Positions 30,101 to 41,702 are shown, counted from the first letter of the stretch. The stretch: 64,000 nucleotides of DNA from Pseudomonas putida (GCF_004357765.1 NZ_SMTE01000014.1:62001-126000), one strand, 5' to 3'. The notes: generated by a model not told the origin, from the letters alone. Numbers and translations: made by a program.

Positions 30101-33100
30101 TCCCGCCGCTCGGTCTGGCCCAGTGGGTAGAGGCCCAGGTGCGACGCCGTCCCGGCGCGTTGGCGCTGATTGCCGGCGAGCAGCACCTGAGCTACGAGCA
30201 GCTCAACCAGCAGGCCAACCGCTTGGCCCACAAGCTGCGTGAAATGGGCGTGCAGCCTGGAGTGCTGGTCGGGGTGGCGCTGCAGCGCACGGCCTGGCTG
30301 CCGGTCGCTGTGCTGGCAGTGCTCAAGGCCGGTGGCGCGTACGTGCCGATCGACCCGGACTACCCCCGTGAGCGCCAGGCCTACATGCTCGAGGACAGCG
30401 ACGCCGGCCTGCTGATCACCGAGCAGGCGCTGCAGGGCAGACTGCCTGTGGTCAGCGCTGTGCAGCAACTGTGCGTCGACAGCGCATGGGGCGATTATCC
30501 CGCCTGTGACCTGCCAGCCCTCGCCCAGCCCGAAGACCTGGCCTACGTGATCTACACCTCAGGCTCCACCGGCCAGCCCAAGGGCGTGGCCATCGAGCAG
30601 CGCAACGCCAGTGCGCTGATCAGCTGGGCGCAGCGCGTGTACAGCCCGGAGCAGCTGCAGGGCGTACTGGCCAGTACCTCGGTGTGCTTCGATCTGTCGG
30701 TGTGGGAGCTGTTCGTGACCCTGGCCAGCGGGGGCTACCTGGTGCTGGCTGACAATGCCCTGGCCCTGCCGACGCTGGCCGCACGCGACCAGGTGCGGTT
30801 GATCAACACGGTGCCCTCGGCGATCGCTGCGTTGCTGCGTGCCGGGGAGGTTCCGCCGAGTGTGCGCATCGTCAACCTGGCGGGCGAGGCCCTGCAGCAG
30901 AGCCTGGTCGACGAATTGTACGCCCTGGGCCACATCGAGCAGGTGTTCGACCTCTACGGCCCTTCCGAAGACACCACCTATTCCACCTTCTGCCGCCGCC
31001 AGGCCGGTGGCCGTGCCAGTATCGGTCGCACGCTGCCCGGCACGGTCAGCTATATCCTCGATCCGACCGGAGTTCCGGTGCCTGCCGGCGTAGTTGGCGA
31101 ACTGTACCTGGCTGGCGCCGGCCTGGCCCGTGGCTATCTGGGCAAGCCGGGGATGACCGCCGAGAAGTTCGTCGCCGATCCGTTCGGTGCGCCAGGCCAA
31201 CGCATGTACCGCACGGGTGACCTGGTGCGGTACAACGCCCAGGGCGACCTGGAGTACGTCGGGCGCATCGACCACCAGGTGAAGATCCGCGGCCTGCGTA
31301 TCGAGCTGGGCGAAATCGAAGCCGGCCTGCTCGCCTTCCCAGGTGTCAGCGCTGCGTTGGTCCAAGCCCAGTCGTTCGCCTCCAGCCAGCAGTTGGTGGC
31401 CTATGTGGCCACCGGTGCGGAGCAGGTCTCGGTCGACAGCCTCAAGGCGCACCTACGCCAGTGCTTGCCGGCCTACATGGTGCCGACCCATTTCATGCTG
31501 TTGCCCGAGCTGCCGTTGACGCCCAATGGCAAGGTCGACCGCAAGGCATTGCCGGCGATCGAGCGCGACAGCCAGGACGCGGCGCCGGTCGCGGCGGGCA
31601 ATGACGTGGAGGCGAGCCTGTTGCAGATCTGGCGGGCGGTGCTGGGTGAAACCGAAATCGGCATGCATGACAACTTCTTCGAGTTGGGCGGCGATTCGAT
31701 CATCTCCATCCAGGTGGTGGGCCGTGCCCGCCAGCTGGGGTTGCGCCTGTCGCCCAAGGACCTGTTCGAACACCCGACCCTGCATGCCCTGGCGCGAGTG
31801 GTGCGCGTCGATCAAGGCGAAACCTGCCCCCAGGGGTCGGTGACCGGAGAGCAGCCGCTGACGCCGATCCAGCGCAGCTTCTTCGAGCGTCAGCTGGCCC
31901 GTCCCGGACACTGGAACCAGGCCGTGCTCCTGCACCTGCGTGAGCCCCTGGCGTTGTCGGTGCTGGAATCGGCGCTGGCGGCGCTGCAGGATCAGCATGA
32001 CGTGCTACGCCTGGTGTTCGAGGGTGGCGTCGGCTACTACCGCGAGGCTGCCGGCGGGCCGCTGGCGTGGCATCGCCAAGCTGCCGATGGCGATGAGCTG
32101 CAACGCCTGTGCGATGCCGCGCAGGCCAGTCTCGACCTGGGCCGTGGGCCGATCTGGCGCGCCATGCTGGTGGACATGGCTGACGGCAGCCAGCGGCTGC
32201 TGCTGGTTATCCACCACCTGGTGGTCGACGGGGTCTCGTGGCGCATTCTGCTCGAAGACCTGCACGGTCTCTGCCAGCAGATCGCCGCCGGCCAGGCGCC
32301 GCGCTTGCCGGCCAAGACCTGGGCATTCCAGCGCTGGGCCGAGCGCCTGCAGGCCTATGCCGGGAGTGCCGAGGTGAAGGCCGAGCTGGGCTACTGGCAA
32401 CAGCAACTGCAGGGCGCCGAGCGGCCGCTGCCGGGGGCCGACACCCAGGGCAGCCAGGCCAGTGAACATGCGTGCAGCGTGGTTACCCGGCTGGACGCCG
32501 AATGCACCCGACAATTGCTGCAGCAGGCCCCGGCGGCCTACCGCAGTCAGGTCAACGACCTGCTGCTCAGTGCCCTGGCCCGGGTACTGTGTGCCTGGAC
32601 CGGGCAGGACTCTGCCCAGGTGCTGCTCGAAGGCCACGGCCGCGAGGAGCTGTTCGACGATGTCGACCTGTCGCGCACCCTGGGTTGGTTCACCAGTGCC
32701 TATCCGCAACGGCTGACCCCTGCCGCCGACATGGCGAGCACCATCAAGACCATCAAGGAGCAATTGCGCGCCGCGCCAGCCAAAGGCATCGGCTTCGGTG
32801 TGCTGCGCTACCTGGGCGATGCCGACAGCCGCCAGGCCTTGGCGGCCCTCGGCGAGCCACGCATCACCTTCAACTACCTCGGCCAGTTGGACAGCAGCCT
32901 CGACGCCCAAGGCCTGTTCGCCCCGGCCCGGGAAAGCAGCGGCGCCAGCCAGGCCCCCGATACGCCGCTGGGCAACTGGCTGAGCCTCAATGGTCAGGTG
33001 ATGGACGGCGAACTGGCCGTGCACTGGAGTTTCAGCGACCAGGTGTTCGAGCCGGCGGCGATCCAGGCCTTGGCCGAGCGTTACGGCGATGAACTGCGGG

Positions 33101-33210
33101 CGCTGGTGGCCCACTGCCTGGGCAGTGAGGCCGGTGCCCTGACCCCTTCGGACGTGGTGGGCGTAGCGCTCAGCCAGGACGCCCTCGATGAATTGCTCAG
33201 CGACTTCTAA
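24106..33210 (+). CDS. NRPS4: two modules with epimerases, C-A(Lys/Orn type)-PCP-E-C-A(Ala)-PCP-E
   Basis: A 3034-residue synthetase (modules 6 and 7). The ATG at 24106 follows GGAAAG; an upstream in-frame ATG at 24049 lacks a good ribosome site and would add a Pro-rich, non-family N-terminus. Module 6: LCL-like condensation domain (HHIVADG from 175), A-domain core near 650, code DGEACGGVTK (Lys/Orn-like basic residue), PCP S1047, epimerase with HHLVIDG from 1220, [15 protein letters not shown] and FNYLGQFD. Module 7: DCL condensation domain ([23 protein letters not shown] from 1687), A domain with code DLWNNALTYK (alanine type), PCP S2531, epimerase with HHLVVDG from 2703. Two D-residues are predicted. 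The protein ends in an epimerase and hands over to the DCL domain at the start of NRPS5. It has its own iron-starvation box. Confidence 0.94.
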   Translation: MSTQESQDFVRRFIGLPPEKQRIFWRSLRERGVDFGLYPIPGGLAHEAQVPLSYAQRRMWVLWQLQPDSGAYNIASAVRLDGELDVAALERAFGALIERHSSLRTTFDQDDQQPFQVIQDAGEFQLQVRACDESQLQTSLQQEALAPFDLRQGPLLRAVLLQTGEQRQVLSLCMHHIVADGWSMNLLIDELVALYGQFSGGAPASLAELPIAYADYALWQKSLLEAGEAEHQLAYWRQALGTEQPPLELPADRLRPAEQSLRGASLEFSLPPALCQGLQALARQHNATLFMVLLAAFKVLLHRYSGQADIRVGVPVANRNRLETERLIGFFVNTQVLRSQLDGQVSFTGLLAQVRNTVLQAQAHQDLPFEQLLDGLELSRSLSYNPLFQVMYNHQRRALDRLQGLAGLEAQVLSVGAPVAKFDLGLDTAEDADGNLFATLSYATDLFDAPRMQRLCRHYQTLLAEVLAKPEAALAELSLVDEQELARQRLFNGPQTPAVPYQPIHQRIAEHARQRPQATAVLCQGQRLSFAELDQRANQLAWHLRGLGIAAEARVAVALPRSPQMLVALLAVLKAGAAYVPLDASYPAERLAYLMEDAGVALLLSDAGLLPDLPVPAHLPVLDLARLELQGQPLDCPAAHCEPGQLAYLIYTSGSTGQPKGVAVAHGPLAMHCAAIGQRYQMSEHDCELHFMSFAFDGAHERWLTTLSHGGSLLLRDDSLWTPEQTYAALHTHQVSVVAFPPVYLQQLAEHAERQGNPPPVRIYCFGGDAVPEASFELVKRVLRPQFIINGYGPTETVVTPLIWKAAPDEQCGAAYAPIGSLIGQRSAWVLDNELNPVPLGAVGELYLGGEGLARGYHQRPGLTAERFVADPFSKGGRLYRSGDLVRQREDGVVEYIGRIDQQVKVRGFRIELGEIEARLQQHPEVREAVVVARDGVAGKQLVGYLVPRTESAEEAALAVAVKAWLGESLPDYMVPAHLMLLASLPLTPNGKLDRKALPAPDLSRLQDAFVAPQGPVEPVLADIWQRLLGVEQVGRDDNFFQLGGDSIVAIQVVSRARQAGLQLSPKDLFQQQTLAALAAVARRDRLAVVDQAPTHGELLPTPIQHWFFDLQLANADHWNQSLLLTPRQPLAADTLGVALQAVLAQHDGLRLAFSGRQGRFLPLAELPDPLWLRSLADAQGLQALCSEAQASLDLASGALLRALLVQLPNAEQRLLLVVHHLVIDGVSWRILLEDLDSAWRQAVEGQVPRLPARTTSLQRWSQQLQNYARSPALQAELGFWQAQLAGASTTLPEDGQPGSTPQLQATRLRSVLDRQRTRQLVQLAPASYRTQINDLLLTALARVLVRWTGQPTALVQLEGHGREQAVVGDADLSRTLGWFTSVFPLQLTPRSELAESIKAIKEQLRAVPNKGLGYGVLRYLSDAGAALQALPQPRITFNYLGQFDANFAADAAWLPANEARGSDVDALAPLTSDLGIDGQVYDGCLSLTWTFSDQRFRVETIQALADAFTAELVELIEHCLCVGEAGVTPSDFTQRDLEQQELDALAVPVAEIEDIYPLTALQQGMLFHCLYTPHSAAYVNQMRVDVDGLDVEAFAAAWQAVLDRHPVLRAGFHWEGMARPLQVIHKQARLPLSLKDYRARTDLDDALAHLAGADQAAGFVLNQAPLLRLTLVQVSAHRHHLIFTSHHLLLDGWSNSQLLGEVLQHYAGQTPASAAGSYRDYLHWLQQRDPALSQDFWLQRLALLDEPTRLAATLGRGGEGEGHGEHQLQLDGQHSQQLAAFARQHKTTLNTLVQAAWALLLQRFSGQSGVAFGTTVSGRPAHLAGIEQQLGLFINTLPMVLAPQPQLTVLQWLHAVQEAGLALREHEHVALVDVQRWAGQSGEALFDTLLVFENYPISEALQAGAPQGLSFGPVQAQEQTNYPLTVLVTAGECLAVQFKYQHQAFSQEAVERLGSYLRQLLLGFMAQPQGCLAGIDGFDDDEGEALLAIGRSSADLHVPPLGLAQWVEAQVRRRPGALALIAGEQHLSYEQLNQQANRLAHKLREMGVQPGVLVGVALQRTAWLPVAVLAVLKAGGAYVPIDPDYPRERQAYMLEDSDAGLLITEQALQGRLPVVSAVQQLCVDSAWGDYPACDLPALAQPEDLAYVIYTSGSTGQPKGVAIEQRNASALISWAQRVYSPEQLQGVLASTSVCFDLSVWELFVTLASGGYLVLADNALALPTLAARDQVRLINTVPSAIAALLRAGEVPPSVRIVNLAGEALQQSLVDELYALGHIEQVFDLYGPSEDTTYSTFCRRQAGGRASIGRTLPGTVSYILDPTGVPVPAGVVGELYLAGAGLARGYLGKPGMTAEKFVADPFGAPGQRMYRTGDLVRYNAQGDLEYVGRIDHQVKIRGLRIELGEIEAGLLAFPGVSAALVQAQSFASSQQLVAYVATGAEQVSVDSLKAHLRQCLPAYMVPTHFMLLPELPLTPNGKVDRKALPAIERDSQDAAPVAAGNDVEASLLQIWRAVLGETEIGMHDNFFELGGDSIISIQVVGRARQLGLRLSPKDLFEHPTLHALARVVRVDQGETCPQGSVTGEQPLTPIQRSFFERQLARPGHWNQAVLLHLREPLALSVLESALAALQDQHDVLRLVFEGGVGYYREAAGGPLAWHRQAADGDELQRLCDAAQASLDLGRGPIWRAMLVDMADGSQRLLLVIHHLVVDGVSWRILLEDLHGLCQQIAAGQAPRLPAKTWAFQRWAERLQAYAGSAEVKAELGYWQQQLQGAERPLPGADTQGSQASEHACSVVTRLDAECTRQLLQQAPAAYRSQVNDLLLSALARVLCAWTGQDSAQVLLEGHGREELFDDVDLSRTLGWFTSAYPQRLTPAADMASTIKTIKEQLRAAPAKGIGFGVLRYLGDADSRQALAALGEPRITFNYLGQLDSSLDAQGLFAPARESSGASQAPDTPLGNWLSLNGQVMDGELAVHWSFSDQVFEPAAIQALAERYGDELRALVAHCLGSEAGALTPSDVVGVALSQDALDELLSDF

Positions 33211-33228
33211 CGCCTTATGGAAATCCCT

Positions 33229-36200
33229 ATGACCTCCAGCAACCCCCGCCAGAAAGCCAATATCCAGGTGGTCGCACCGATCACGTCGGTGCAGAAGGGC
33301 ATCCTCGCCTATTCGCTCAAGTGCGGCACCCAGGACCCGTATCACTACCAGCAGGTGTTCAGCCTGCGCGGCGACCTGCAGATCGCCGCGTTTCGGCAGG
33401 CGTTGCAGCATACCGTCGACCGCCACCAGGCCCTGCGCGCCGATTACCGCTGGGAAGAAGTGGATGTGCCGGTGCAGATCATCTTCAAGCAATTCCCGGT
33501 GGCCTTGCCGACCCTTGACTGGAGTGCCTGCAGCCGCGACGAACAGTGGGCGCGGCTGCGCCAGTTGCTGGCCGACAAACGCGCTGCCGGCTATGCATTC
33601 CGCCAGGCGGCCGACCTGTCGTTCAACCTGGTGCGGGTGAGCCCCGACGAGCACTGGTTGGTGTGGAGCTATCACCACATCAACCTCGATGGCTGGGGGC
33701 TGGGCGTGGCGCTGCGCGACACCCTGCTCGCCTACCGCCGGCTGGCCGCCGGCGAGGTGCTGGCCGCCCAGGGCGGCACCGACTACGTCAACTACCTGAG
33801 CTGGTTGCAGGCACGCCACGACAGCACCCGTACCGAGGCCTACTGGCGCAGCGTGTTCCCCGAGGCCGTGGGCCTGACGCCATTGCCGCACCAGGCGGCC
33901 AATCCGGCCCAGGCCGGGCGCTATGGCGAGCGCGGTTTTGACCTGGACGTGGCGGCCACGGCCAGACTGCAGACGCTGTGCCGTCAGGCCGGGGTGACCC
34001 TGAATACCGTGGTGCAAGGGGCCTGGGCGTTGTTGCTGGGCCGCTACGCCGGTCAGGATGAGGTGATCTTCGGCACCACGCTGTCCGGGCGCTCCCCTGA
34101 GCACGACGGGGTGGAGAACATCGTCGGGCTGTTCATCAACACCCTGCCGGCGCGCATCGCCGTGGTCGACGAGCAACCGTTGGGGCAGTGGCTCAAGGGC
34201 ATTCAGGCCCAGGCTCTGCAGACCCGCGAGCACGAGCACAGCGCGTTGCAGGACATTCTCAAGCTGACCGGCAACGACGCCGGACGCGGACTGTTCGAGA
34301 GCATCCTGGTGTTCGAGAACTTCCCCCTGGCCGAAGCCGTACCGCCCCGCGAGCACGAACTGAGCGTCAACCTGTTGCCCTCGCTGGAGCGCGGGGAGGG
34401 CGGTTCGGGCACGGCTGGGCGCTCCAACTATCCATTGAGCCTGATGGTCGAACCGGGCAACCGGCTAGGGTTGCTGCTGGCCTGGCACCGTGAGCATTTC
34501 AGCGACGAGGCGGCCGGGCAGATCATCGCTCAGCTCACCCATGTGCTGCAGGCCATGGGCCGCGGTGCCGAGCAACACGTGGGTGATCTGCGTCTGCTGG
34601 CGCCGGAGCAAGCCAGCAGCGAAACGCAGGCCCTGGAGCCAGGCACGCCGCTGCAGGCTTTCGCCGCAGCCGTGGCGCGCAACCCACAGGCCTTGGCGAT
34701 CGCCGATGACAGCGAGGCGCTGACCTACGCGCAACTGGACCATGCCAGCGAGCGTGTCGCGGCCTGGTTGGAGGCCCAGCGCTGGCCGCTGGCGACACCT
34801 GTGGCGCTGCAGTTGCAGCGCGGCTGCGACTGGGTGGTGGCCTTGCTCGGCGTGCTCAAGGCCGGACTCAGCTATGTGCCGCTGGAGCCCTCGACTCCTG
34901 CCGATCGCCTGGCCCGGGTCCTGACGCAAAGCGGCGCGGCGCTGCTGATCGGACCCCAGGCCGACGCCGTCGGCGACGGTTCGACGACTCTGCGCCGGGA
35001 GGCCATCGCCACCCTGCGCGCCTGCCAGGACGCCCGTCAGCCGCGTCCGGTGGCACCGGGCAGCACCGCCTACCTGATCTATACCTCTGGTTCTACGGGG
35101 GCGCCCAAAGGCGTCGAGGTCAGCCATGCGGCGTTGCATCAGTATGTGCAGGGCCTGTTGCAGCGTGTGCAGATTCCGCCCGAGGCGAGCATGGCCATGG
35201 TGTCCACCGTGGCCGCCGATCTGGGCCACACCGTATTGTTCGGCGCGCTGTGCAGTGGTCGGGCACTGCACCTGTTCAGTGACCGGCAGGTGCGCGACCC
35301 CGATGCGTTCGCCCAGTCCATGGCCGAGCGCCAGGTGGGCGTGTTGAAGATCGTGCCGAGCCATCTACGCGGTCTGTTGCAGGCGACCCGGGCAGCCGAC
35401 GTGTTGCCGGCCCATGCCCTGATACTCGGTGGCGAGGCCTGTGACTGGCCGCTGCTGGAGCAAGTACGGGCACTGAAGCCTGCCTGCCGGTTGTACAACC
35501 ACTATGGGCCCAGCGAGACCACGGTGGGCGTGCTGGCCACCGAGGTGCAGCCGCAAGTGCCCCACGGCGTCCGGGTGCCGCTTGGCACGCCACTGGGGCA
35601 GGTGCGTGTGCATGTGCTGGACGCCGACCTGAACCCCTTGCCTGCCGGAGCCATTGGCGAGCTGTACGTGGCCGGTCCGACCCTGGCCACGGCTTATCAC
35701 CAGGCCCCAGGGCTGACCGCCGAACGCTTCCTGGCCAATCCCTTCGCCAGCGGCGAGCGCATTTACCGCACGGGTGATCGGGTACGCCGCTGCCTGGACG
35801 GTTCCCTGGAGTTCTTCGGGCGGATCGACGAGCAGATCAAGCTGCGCGGCTACCGTATCGAGCTGGGCGAAATCGCTGCCACCTTGAAGGGTCTGGACGG
35901 CGTTCAGGATGCCGTCGCCGTGCTCGATGACAGCGGTCAGGCCGCCCAACTGCTGGGCTACCTGGTGCTGAGCGAGGGCGCTGACCTGGATCAGGTACGC
36001 GCACGGGCCGGCGAATGCCTGCCTGAATATATGCTGCCCTCGCGGTGGATGACCCTGACGACCATGCCGGTGACGGCCAACGGCAAGCTCGACCGCAAGG
36101 CGCTGCCGGCCATCGAGGAACTGCGCAGCAGCAAAGTGGCGCCGCGCAGCGCTGAAGAGCAGTTGCTGGCAGAGGTCTGGGCCGATGTGCTCAAGCTGCC

Positions 36201-39200
36201 GGAAGTGGGCATCAACGAGAACTTCTTCGAACTGGGCGGGGACTCCATTCTCAGTCTGCAGATCATCGCCCGGGCACGGCGTCGTGGGCTGAAGCTGAGC
36301 TCGCGGCAGATCTTCGAAATGCAGACCATCGAGCAATTGGCCGCCAGCGTCGTCAGCGCCACGTCTGAACCTGCCGCGGCTGGCAAGCCTGCACCCCAGG
36401 GGCGTGTCGGCTTGCTGCCGATTGCCCGACGCTTCTTCGAGCGCCAGGTGCCGCAAGCCCATCATTGGAACCAGTCGCTGCTACTGTCCGCCCGCCAGCC
36501 ACTGGACGCCGAGCGCCTGGCTCAGGCCCTGGAAGCGTTGCTGCGCCATCACGATGCGCTGCGTCTGCGTTTCAGCCAGCAGCAGGGCCAGTGGCAAGGC
36601 GAGTTCGCCGCCGTGCCTGCCGGCAGCAGTTTGCTCTGGCAGCGCCAGGCCGCCGACAGCGAAGCTCTGCGCGCCCACTGCGAACAGGCCCAGCGCAGCC
36701 TCGATCTGGCGCAAGGGCCGCTGCTACGCGCGTTGCTGGTGGACATGGCCGACGGCACTCAGCGTTTGCTGCTGGTGATCCATCACCTGGTGGTGGACGG
36801 TGTGTCGTGGCGTGTACTGCTCGAAGACCTGCAAGCGCTCTATGAAGGTGGCCCGGGCCACTTACTGCCGGCATCCACAGCGTCTTTGCCGCAGTGGCTG
36901 CAGTGCCTGGAACGGCACGCCGGCTCGTCGACGCTGCAGGCGCAGCTGCCGTTCTGGCTGGCGCAAGGTACCGAGGCGGCGGGATCGTTGCCATGCCAGG
37001 TTCCGGCCCGGGAGCCGAGCAACGCCAGCGCCCGCAGCATCGCCGTGCGCCTGGACGGCGAGCGCACCGCGCAATTGCTCAAGCAGGCCCCGACCGCCTA
37101 CCGCACCCAGATCAACGACCTGCTGCTGACCGCCCTGGCCCGTACCTTGTGCCGCTGGAGCGCCAGCCGCGCGTGCCTGATCCAGCTGGAAGGTCATGGC
37201 CGCGAGCCGCTGGACGACGCCCTCGACCTGAGTCGCAGCGTGGGTTGGTTCACCAGCCTGTATCCGCTGCAACTGACACCGGTCGAGGGCCTGGGCGACT
37301 CGATCAAGGCCATCAAGGAGCAGTTGCGCGCCGTGCCGGAAAAAGGCCTGGGCTACGGGGTACTGCGCTACCTGGGCAGTGCCGAACAGGCCGAGCGTTT
37401 GGCCGAGCTGCCGACGCCGCGGGTGACCTTCAACTACCTGGGCCAGTTCGACGGCAGCTTCAGCGACGATGGCCTGCTGACACCGGCCAACGAAGGCACC
37501 GGTGCCAACCAGAGCGCCGAAGCGCCGATCAGCAATTGGTTGACCATCAACGGCCAGGTGCATGAAGGCCAGTTGACCCTCAACTGGATCTACAGCGCCG
37601 AGCTGTTCGATGCGGCGACCCTGCAGGGTGTGGCCGACGACTACCTGGCCGAGTTGCAGGCGATCATCGAGCATTGCTGCTCGGACGCTGCCGGTGGCTT
37701 GACGCCCAGCGATGTCGCCCTGGCACGCCTGGACCAGGCCCAGCTCGACCAATTGGGCCTGACGCCGCGCGCGGTAGAAGACATTTACCCACTCGCACCG
37801 ATGCAGCAGGGGTTGCTTTTCCATTCGGTCAATGCGCCGTCCTCCGGTTTGTATGTCAATCAAGTCAACGTCCGGGTGCACGGCCTGCAGGTGCCGCGCT
37901 TGCGCGATGCCTGGGCTCAGGTGATCGACCGTCATGCCATCCTGCGTACCGGATTCCTCTGGCGCGACGACCTGCGTGAGCCGCTGCAAGTGGTGCGACA
38001 GCAGGTGGCCGTGCCCGTCAGCGAATTGGACTGGCGTGACCTCGACGCCGATGTGCAACAGGCCCGGCTGCAGGCGCTGGGGCTCGAGGAGCGGGCCCGG
38101 GGTTTCGACCTGGAGCAGGCGCCGTTGCTGAGGATCTTGCTGGTCAGAGTGGCCGAGGATACCCACCACCTGATCTGGACCAACCACCACATCCTCCTGG
38201 ACGGCTGGAGCAGCGCGCGCTTGATCAGCGAAATGATGCAGGCCTACCTGGGCGAGCCGCTGCCGGCCGTGGCCGGTCGCTACCGCGACTACCTGGGCTG
38301 GCTGGCGCGCCAGGACCAGGCTCGCAGCGAGGTATTCTGGCGCGAACGCCTGCAGGCCCTGGAGGCGCCGACCTTGCTGGCCGAGAGCCTGCCTTGCGAT
38401 GCATCGGCCAGCGGTCACGGGGTGACCTATACCCGCCTGGATGCCAACGCCACCCAGCGCTTGCAGGCGTTCGCCCAGGCCCAGCGGGTCACGCTCAACA
38501 CTGTGGTGCAGGCCGCGTGGATCCTGTTGCTGCAGGCCTACACCGGGCAAACCACCCTGGCCTTCGGCGCCACGGTGTCCGGACGCCCGGCGGCACTGCC
38601 TGGCTCCGAGGAAATGCTCGGCCTGTTCATCAACACCTTGCCGGTGATCCAGACGCCGCGCAGCGAGCAACCGCTAGGCGAATGGCTGCGTGAGCTGCAG
38701 GCCTACAACCTGGCCCTACGCGAGCACGAGCACACGCCGCTGTCGCAGTTGCAGCGTTGGGCGGGACAGGGCGGCCAGGCGTTGTTCGACAGCATCATCG
38801 TGTTCGAGAACTACCCGGTGGACCGGGCGTTCCAGTCCCGCACCGAGCACGGTCTGCGCTTCGAGAAACCGAGCAAGGTCGATGTCACCCACTTCGCCAT
38901 GGACCTGGCGGTGAGCGTCGGCAGCACCTTGGAAATCGAGTACCTGTACCTGCGCGACAAGTTCGAAAGCGACCACGCCGAGCGCCTGCGTGGCCACATG
39001 GAACATCTGCTGCAGGCCGTCAGCGAGGATGCCCATCGACCCTTGGGGCAGTTGGCGCTGGTGCCGATGCCGGCACCCCGGACGCGGCAGGTCGCTGCCG
39101 AGCACCTGCCGCTGCACCAGTGCATCGCCGAGCAGGCGATGCGCCAGCCGGACAGCGTGGCATTGCTGTGCCAGGACCGGCAGTTGACCTTCGCCGAACT

Positions 39201-41679
39201 GGATGCCCAAGCCAGTCGCTTGGCGGCCCATCTGCACAGCCTGGGCCTGCCTGGCCACAGTCATATCGGCCTGGCCCTGCCTCGCTCGGAACAGATGATC
39301 GTGGCCATGCTGGCAGTGCTCAAAGCCGGCCATGTCTATGTGCCGTTGGACACCAGCTACCCGCGTGAACGCCTGCAGTATCTGGTGGAAGATGCCGCCA
39401 TCGGCGTGCTGCTGAGCCATAGCGCATTGGCCACCAAGGTGCCGGCACCAGCCTCGGGACAGGTGTTGTTGCTGGACCAACTCGACCTTTGCGCGGTGCC
39501 CACCGACAGTCTTTCGGCGCAGGTGCAGGTCGATGACCTCGCCTACCTGATCTACACCTCCGGTTCCACCGGCCAGCCCAAAGGCGTTGCCGTTGCCCAT
39601 GGAGCCCTGGCCGCACACTGCGCAGCCATTGGCCAGCGCTACGAGATGAGCCCTGCCGACCGCGAGCTGCTGTTCATGTCATTCGCCTTCGACGGTGCCC
39701 AGGAGCGCTGGCTGACCGCGTTGAGCCACGGCGCCAGCCTGGTGATCCGCGATGATGAGTTGTGGACCGCCGAGCGCACCTATCAGGCCCTGCACGAGTA
39801 CCAGGTGACGGTGGCGGCATTCCCGCCGGTGTACCTCCAGCAATTGACCGAGGAGGCTGAGCGCGACGGCAACCCACCGCCGATGCGGATCTACTGCTTC
39901 GGCGGTGAGGCGGTGCCCCAGGCCAGTTTCGAGCGGGCCAAGGCGGCCTTGCGCCCGCAATACATCATCAACGGTTACGGCCCCACCGAAACGGTGATTA
40001 CACCTCTGCTGTGGAAGGCGTCGTCCGACACTTCTTGTGAGGCCAGCTATGCGCCGATCGGCACTGCCGTGGGCGAGCGGGAGCTGCACGTTCTGGACGC
40101 CCGCTTGAATCCAGTGCCGGTGGGCGTCGCAGGCGAGCTGTACATCGGCGGCACGCTGGCGCGCGGCTACCATCAGCGGCCCGGCCTGACCGCCGAGCGC
40201 TTCGTCGCCGACCCGTTCAGCGTCGGCGGACGGCTGTACCGCACGGGCGACCTGGTGCGCGAGCGCGCCGATGGGGTCATCGACTACCTTGGGCGAATCG
40301 ACCACCAGGTGAAGATCCGTGGGTTCCGCATCGAGCTGGGTGAAATCGAAGCCTGCCTGCGCCTGCAACCTGGGGTACGCGAGGCGGTGGTGGTGGCGGC
40401 TGAAGCCGTCAGCGGCCAGCAACTGATCGCCTATGTGGTACTGACGCCAGATCAGGCTCCGCAGCAGGCGGCGTTGGATGCGCTACGCCAGCAGTTGCAG
40501 GCGAGCTTGCCCGACTACATGGTGCCGAGCCAGTGGTGTGCATTGACGCAGCTACCGCTGATGCCCAACGGCAAGCTCGACCGTCAGGCCTTGCCGGCGC
40601 CCAGCACGGTCGGCCAACGTCCGTTCCGGGCGCCGCAGACGGCTCTGGAGCAGGCCTTGGCCGAGATCTGGCAACAGGTCCTGCAGGTCGAGCGGGTTGG
40701 CTTGGACGACAATTTCTTCGAGCTCGGTGGTGATTCGATCCTCAGCCTGCAACTGGTGGCCCGCTGCCGGGCGCTCAAGGCTCAGGGATTCAGCCTGAAG
40801 CTGCGCGAACTGATGCAGAAACCGAGCATCGCCCAACTGCTACCGCGGGATGCCGCGGCGAGCAGTCCCGAACTGCTGCTGAGCATGAACACTGCCGGAC
40901 CGGATGCTCCGCTGCTGTTCTGCGTGCATGCCGGGTTCGGCACGGTGTTCGACTACGAGCCGTTGGCGCGGCGTCTGGATGGCCAATGTCAGGTCTATGG
41001 CATCCAGTCGCGGATGCTGCTCGATCCGCAGTGGCAGGACGCATCGCTGCAACAGATGGCCAGTGACTACGTGCACGCCGTGCGCGCCCGCCAACCACAG
41101 GGGCCATACCAGCTGTTGGGCTGGTCGCTGGGGGCGACGCTGGCAACGCTGATGGCGGCCGAACTGGAGCGCATGGGTCAGCAGGTCAGCGTGCTTGCCC
41201 TAGTCGACGGATACGTACCCAATCCACACGGGCCAGCGCTAGAGGATGACTGGCGGCTTGATCTGCAGGCGTTCCTTGGGCTGATGGCCGAGGGGCGCAG
41301 CCTGCCCCCGGTGGCAGCGAGCGAGGAAGACCGCGAAGCGGTTTCGAGCTATGTACAGGCGTTTCTTGCCGAGGGCGCAGACCCGCAGAGCTTCGCTGCC
41401 CGTCTGGGCAGCGAGGAATTGACCCAGGTGTTCTGCGTGGCCCGTCGCCTCAGACAACTGTCACGGCAATTGCCGGCTTGTCCGACAGTGCAGGCCCAGC
41501 CGCTGTGCTGGTGGATCGGCCAGCGCGAAGCCGACGCTCGGCGTCTGGCTGCCCAGTTAGGACAACAGCCGTTCACCCAGGCGACCCTGGAGGGCGGGCA
41601 TTTCGAGGTGATGCACAGTTCGGTCTTGCTCGATGCCCTGCAGGGGCTGTTGAGCGAGTCGCTGGAGCGCGCCCGGTGA
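33229..41679 (+). CDS. NRPS5: terminal synthetase, C-A(Asp)-PCP-E-C-A(Lys/Orn type)-PCP-TE
   Basis: A 2816-residue synthetase (modules 8 and 9) that ends the chain. The ATG at 33229 has GGAA six bases upstream; an in-frame ATG at 33217 has none. Module 8: DCL condensation domain (HHINLDG from 149), A-domain core near 618, code DLTKIGHVGK (Asp/OH-Asp), PCP S1006, epimerase (HHLVVDG from 1185, [23 protein letters not shown]). Module 9: DCL condensation domain (HHILLDG from 1653), A-domain core near 2109, code DGEACGGITK (basic residue), PCP S2503. A thioesterase follows at about 2560-2810 with GWSLG (S2633) and a final GGHFEVMH. The A9 core reads GGTLARGY, one residue shorter than the usual GGxGLARGY. 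The thioesterase should release the chain as a free acid, ring or lactone; which one is not visible. Confidence 0.94.
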   Translation: MTSSNPRQKANIQVVAPITSVQKGILAYSLKCGTQDPYHYQQVFSLRGDLQIAAFRQALQHTVDRHQALRADYRWEEVDVPVQIIFKQFPVALPTLDWSACSRDEQWARLRQLLADKRAAGYAFRQAADLSFNLVRVSPDEHWLVWSYHHINLDGWGLGVALRDTLLAYRRLAAGEVLAAQGGTDYVNYLSWLQARHDSTRTEAYWRSVFPEAVGLTPLPHQAANPAQAGRYGERGFDLDVAATARLQTLCRQAGVTLNTVVQGAWALLLGRYAGQDEVIFGTTLSGRSPEHDGVENIVGLFINTLPARIAVVDEQPLGQWLKGIQAQALQTREHEHSALQDILKLTGNDAGRGLFESILVFENFPLAEAVPPREHELSVNLLPSLERGEGGSGTAGRSNYPLSLMVEPGNRLGLLLAWHREHFSDEAAGQIIAQLTHVLQAMGRGAEQHVGDLRLLAPEQASSETQALEPGTPLQAFAAAVARNPQALAIADDSEALTYAQLDHASERVAAWLEAQRWPLATPVALQLQRGCDWVVALLGVLKAGLSYVPLEPSTPADRLARVLTQSGAALLIGPQADAVGDGSTTLRREAIATLRACQDARQPRPVAPGSTAYLIYTSGSTGAPKGVEVSHAALHQYVQGLLQRVQIPPEASMAMVSTVAADLGHTVLFGALCSGRALHLFSDRQVRDPDAFAQSMAERQVGVLKIVPSHLRGLLQATRAADVLPAHALILGGEACDWPLLEQVRALKPACRLYNHYGPSETTVGVLATEVQPQVPHGVRVPLGTPLGQVRVHVLDADLNPLPAGAIGELYVAGPTLATAYHQAPGLTAERFLANPFASGERIYRTGDRVRRCLDGSLEFFGRIDEQIKLRGYRIELGEIAATLKGLDGVQDAVAVLDDSGQAAQLLGYLVLSEGADLDQVRARAGECLPEYMLPSRWMTLTTMPVTANGKLDRKALPAIEELRSSKVAPRSAEEQLLAEVWADVLKLPEVGINENFFELGGDSILSLQIIARARRRGLKLSSRQIFEMQTIEQLAASVVSATSEPAAAGKPAPQGRVGLLPIARRFFERQVPQAHHWNQSLLLSARQPLDAERLAQALEALLRHHDALRLRFSQQQGQWQGEFAAVPAGSSLLWQRQAADSEALRAHCEQAQRSLDLAQGPLLRALLVDMADGTQRLLLVIHHLVVDGVSWRVLLEDLQALYEGGPGHLLPASTASLPQWLQCLERHAGSSTLQAQLPFWLAQGTEAAGSLPCQVPAREPSNASARSIAVRLDGERTAQLLKQAPTAYRTQINDLLLTALARTLCRWSASRACLIQLEGHGREPLDDALDLSRSVGWFTSLYPLQLTPVEGLGDSIKAIKEQLRAVPEKGLGYGVLRYLGSAEQAERLAELPTPRVTFNYLGQFDGSFSDDGLLTPANEGTGANQSAEAPISNWLTINGQVHEGQLTLNWIYSAELFDAATLQGVADDYLAELQAIIEHCCSDAAGGLTPSDVALARLDQAQLDQLGLTPRAVEDIYPLAPMQQGLLFHSVNAPSSGLYVNQVNVRVHGLQVPRLRDAWAQVIDRHAILRTGFLWRDDLREPLQVVRQQVAVPVSELDWRDLDADVQQARLQALGLEERARGFDLEQAPLLRILLVRVAEDTHHLIWTNHHILLDGWSSARLISEMMQAYLGEPLPAVAGRYRDYLGWLARQDQARSEVFWRERLQALEAPTLLAESLPCDASASGHGVTYTRLDANATQRLQAFAQAQRVTLNTVVQAAWILLLQAYTGQTTLAFGATVSGRPAALPGSEEMLGLFINTLPVIQTPRSEQPLGEWLRELQAYNLALREHEHTPLSQLQRWAGQGGQALFDSIIVFENYPVDRAFQSRTEHGLRFEKPSKVDVTHFAMDLAVSVGSTLEIEYLYLRDKFESDHAERLRGHMEHLLQAVSEDAHRPLGQLALVPMPAPRTRQVAAEHLPLHQCIAEQAMRQPDSVALLCQDRQLTFAELDAQASRLAAHLHSLGLPGHSHIGLALPRSEQMIVAMLAVLKAGHVYVPLDTSYPRERLQYLVEDAAIGVLLSHSALATKVPAPASGQVLLLDQLDLCAVPTDSLSAQVQVDDLAYLIYTSGSTGQPKGVAVAHGALAAHCAAIGQRYEMSPADRELLFMSFAFDGAQERWLTALSHGASLVIRDDELWTAERTYQALHEYQVTVAAFPPVYLQQLTEEAERDGNPPPMRIYCFGGEAVPQASFERAKAALRPQYIINGYGPTETVITPLLWKASSDTSCEASYAPIGTAVGERELHVLDARLNPVPVGVAGELYIGGTLARGYHQRPGLTAERFVADPFSVGGRLYRTGDLVRERADGVIDYLGRIDHQVKIRGFRIELGEIEACLRLQPGVREAVVVAAEAVSGQQLIAYVVLTPDQAPQQAALDALRQQLQASLPDYMVPSQWCALTQLPLMPNGKLDRQALPAPSTVGQRPFRAPQTALEQALAEIWQQVLQVERVGLDDNFFELGGDSILSLQLVARCRALKAQGFSLKLRELMQKPSIAQLLPRDAAASSPELLLSMNTAGPDAPLLFCVHAGFGTVFDYEPLARRLDGQCQVYGIQSRMLLDPQWQDASLQQMASDYVHAVRARQPQGPYQLLGWSLGATLATLMAAELERMGQQVSVLALVDGYVPNPHGPALEDDWRLDLQAFLGLMAEGRSLPPVAASEEDREAVSSYVQAFLAEGADPQSFAARLGSEELTQVFCVARRLRQLSRQLPACPTVQAQPLCWWIGQREADARRLAAQLGQQPFTQATLEGGHFEVMHSSVLLDALQGLLSESLERAR

Positions 41680-41702
41680 AACCTTCGATGAGAGAACGTG
41701 GT

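Noticed and set aside
4433-41679. Interpretation of the cluster as pyoverdine synthesis
   Set aside because: Although the FAAL start, MbtH, PvdE-like exporter and PvdS boxes resemble pyoverdine genes, the conserved Glu-Tyr-Dab chromophore modules and the pvd maturation genes are absent and the first residue is Thr.
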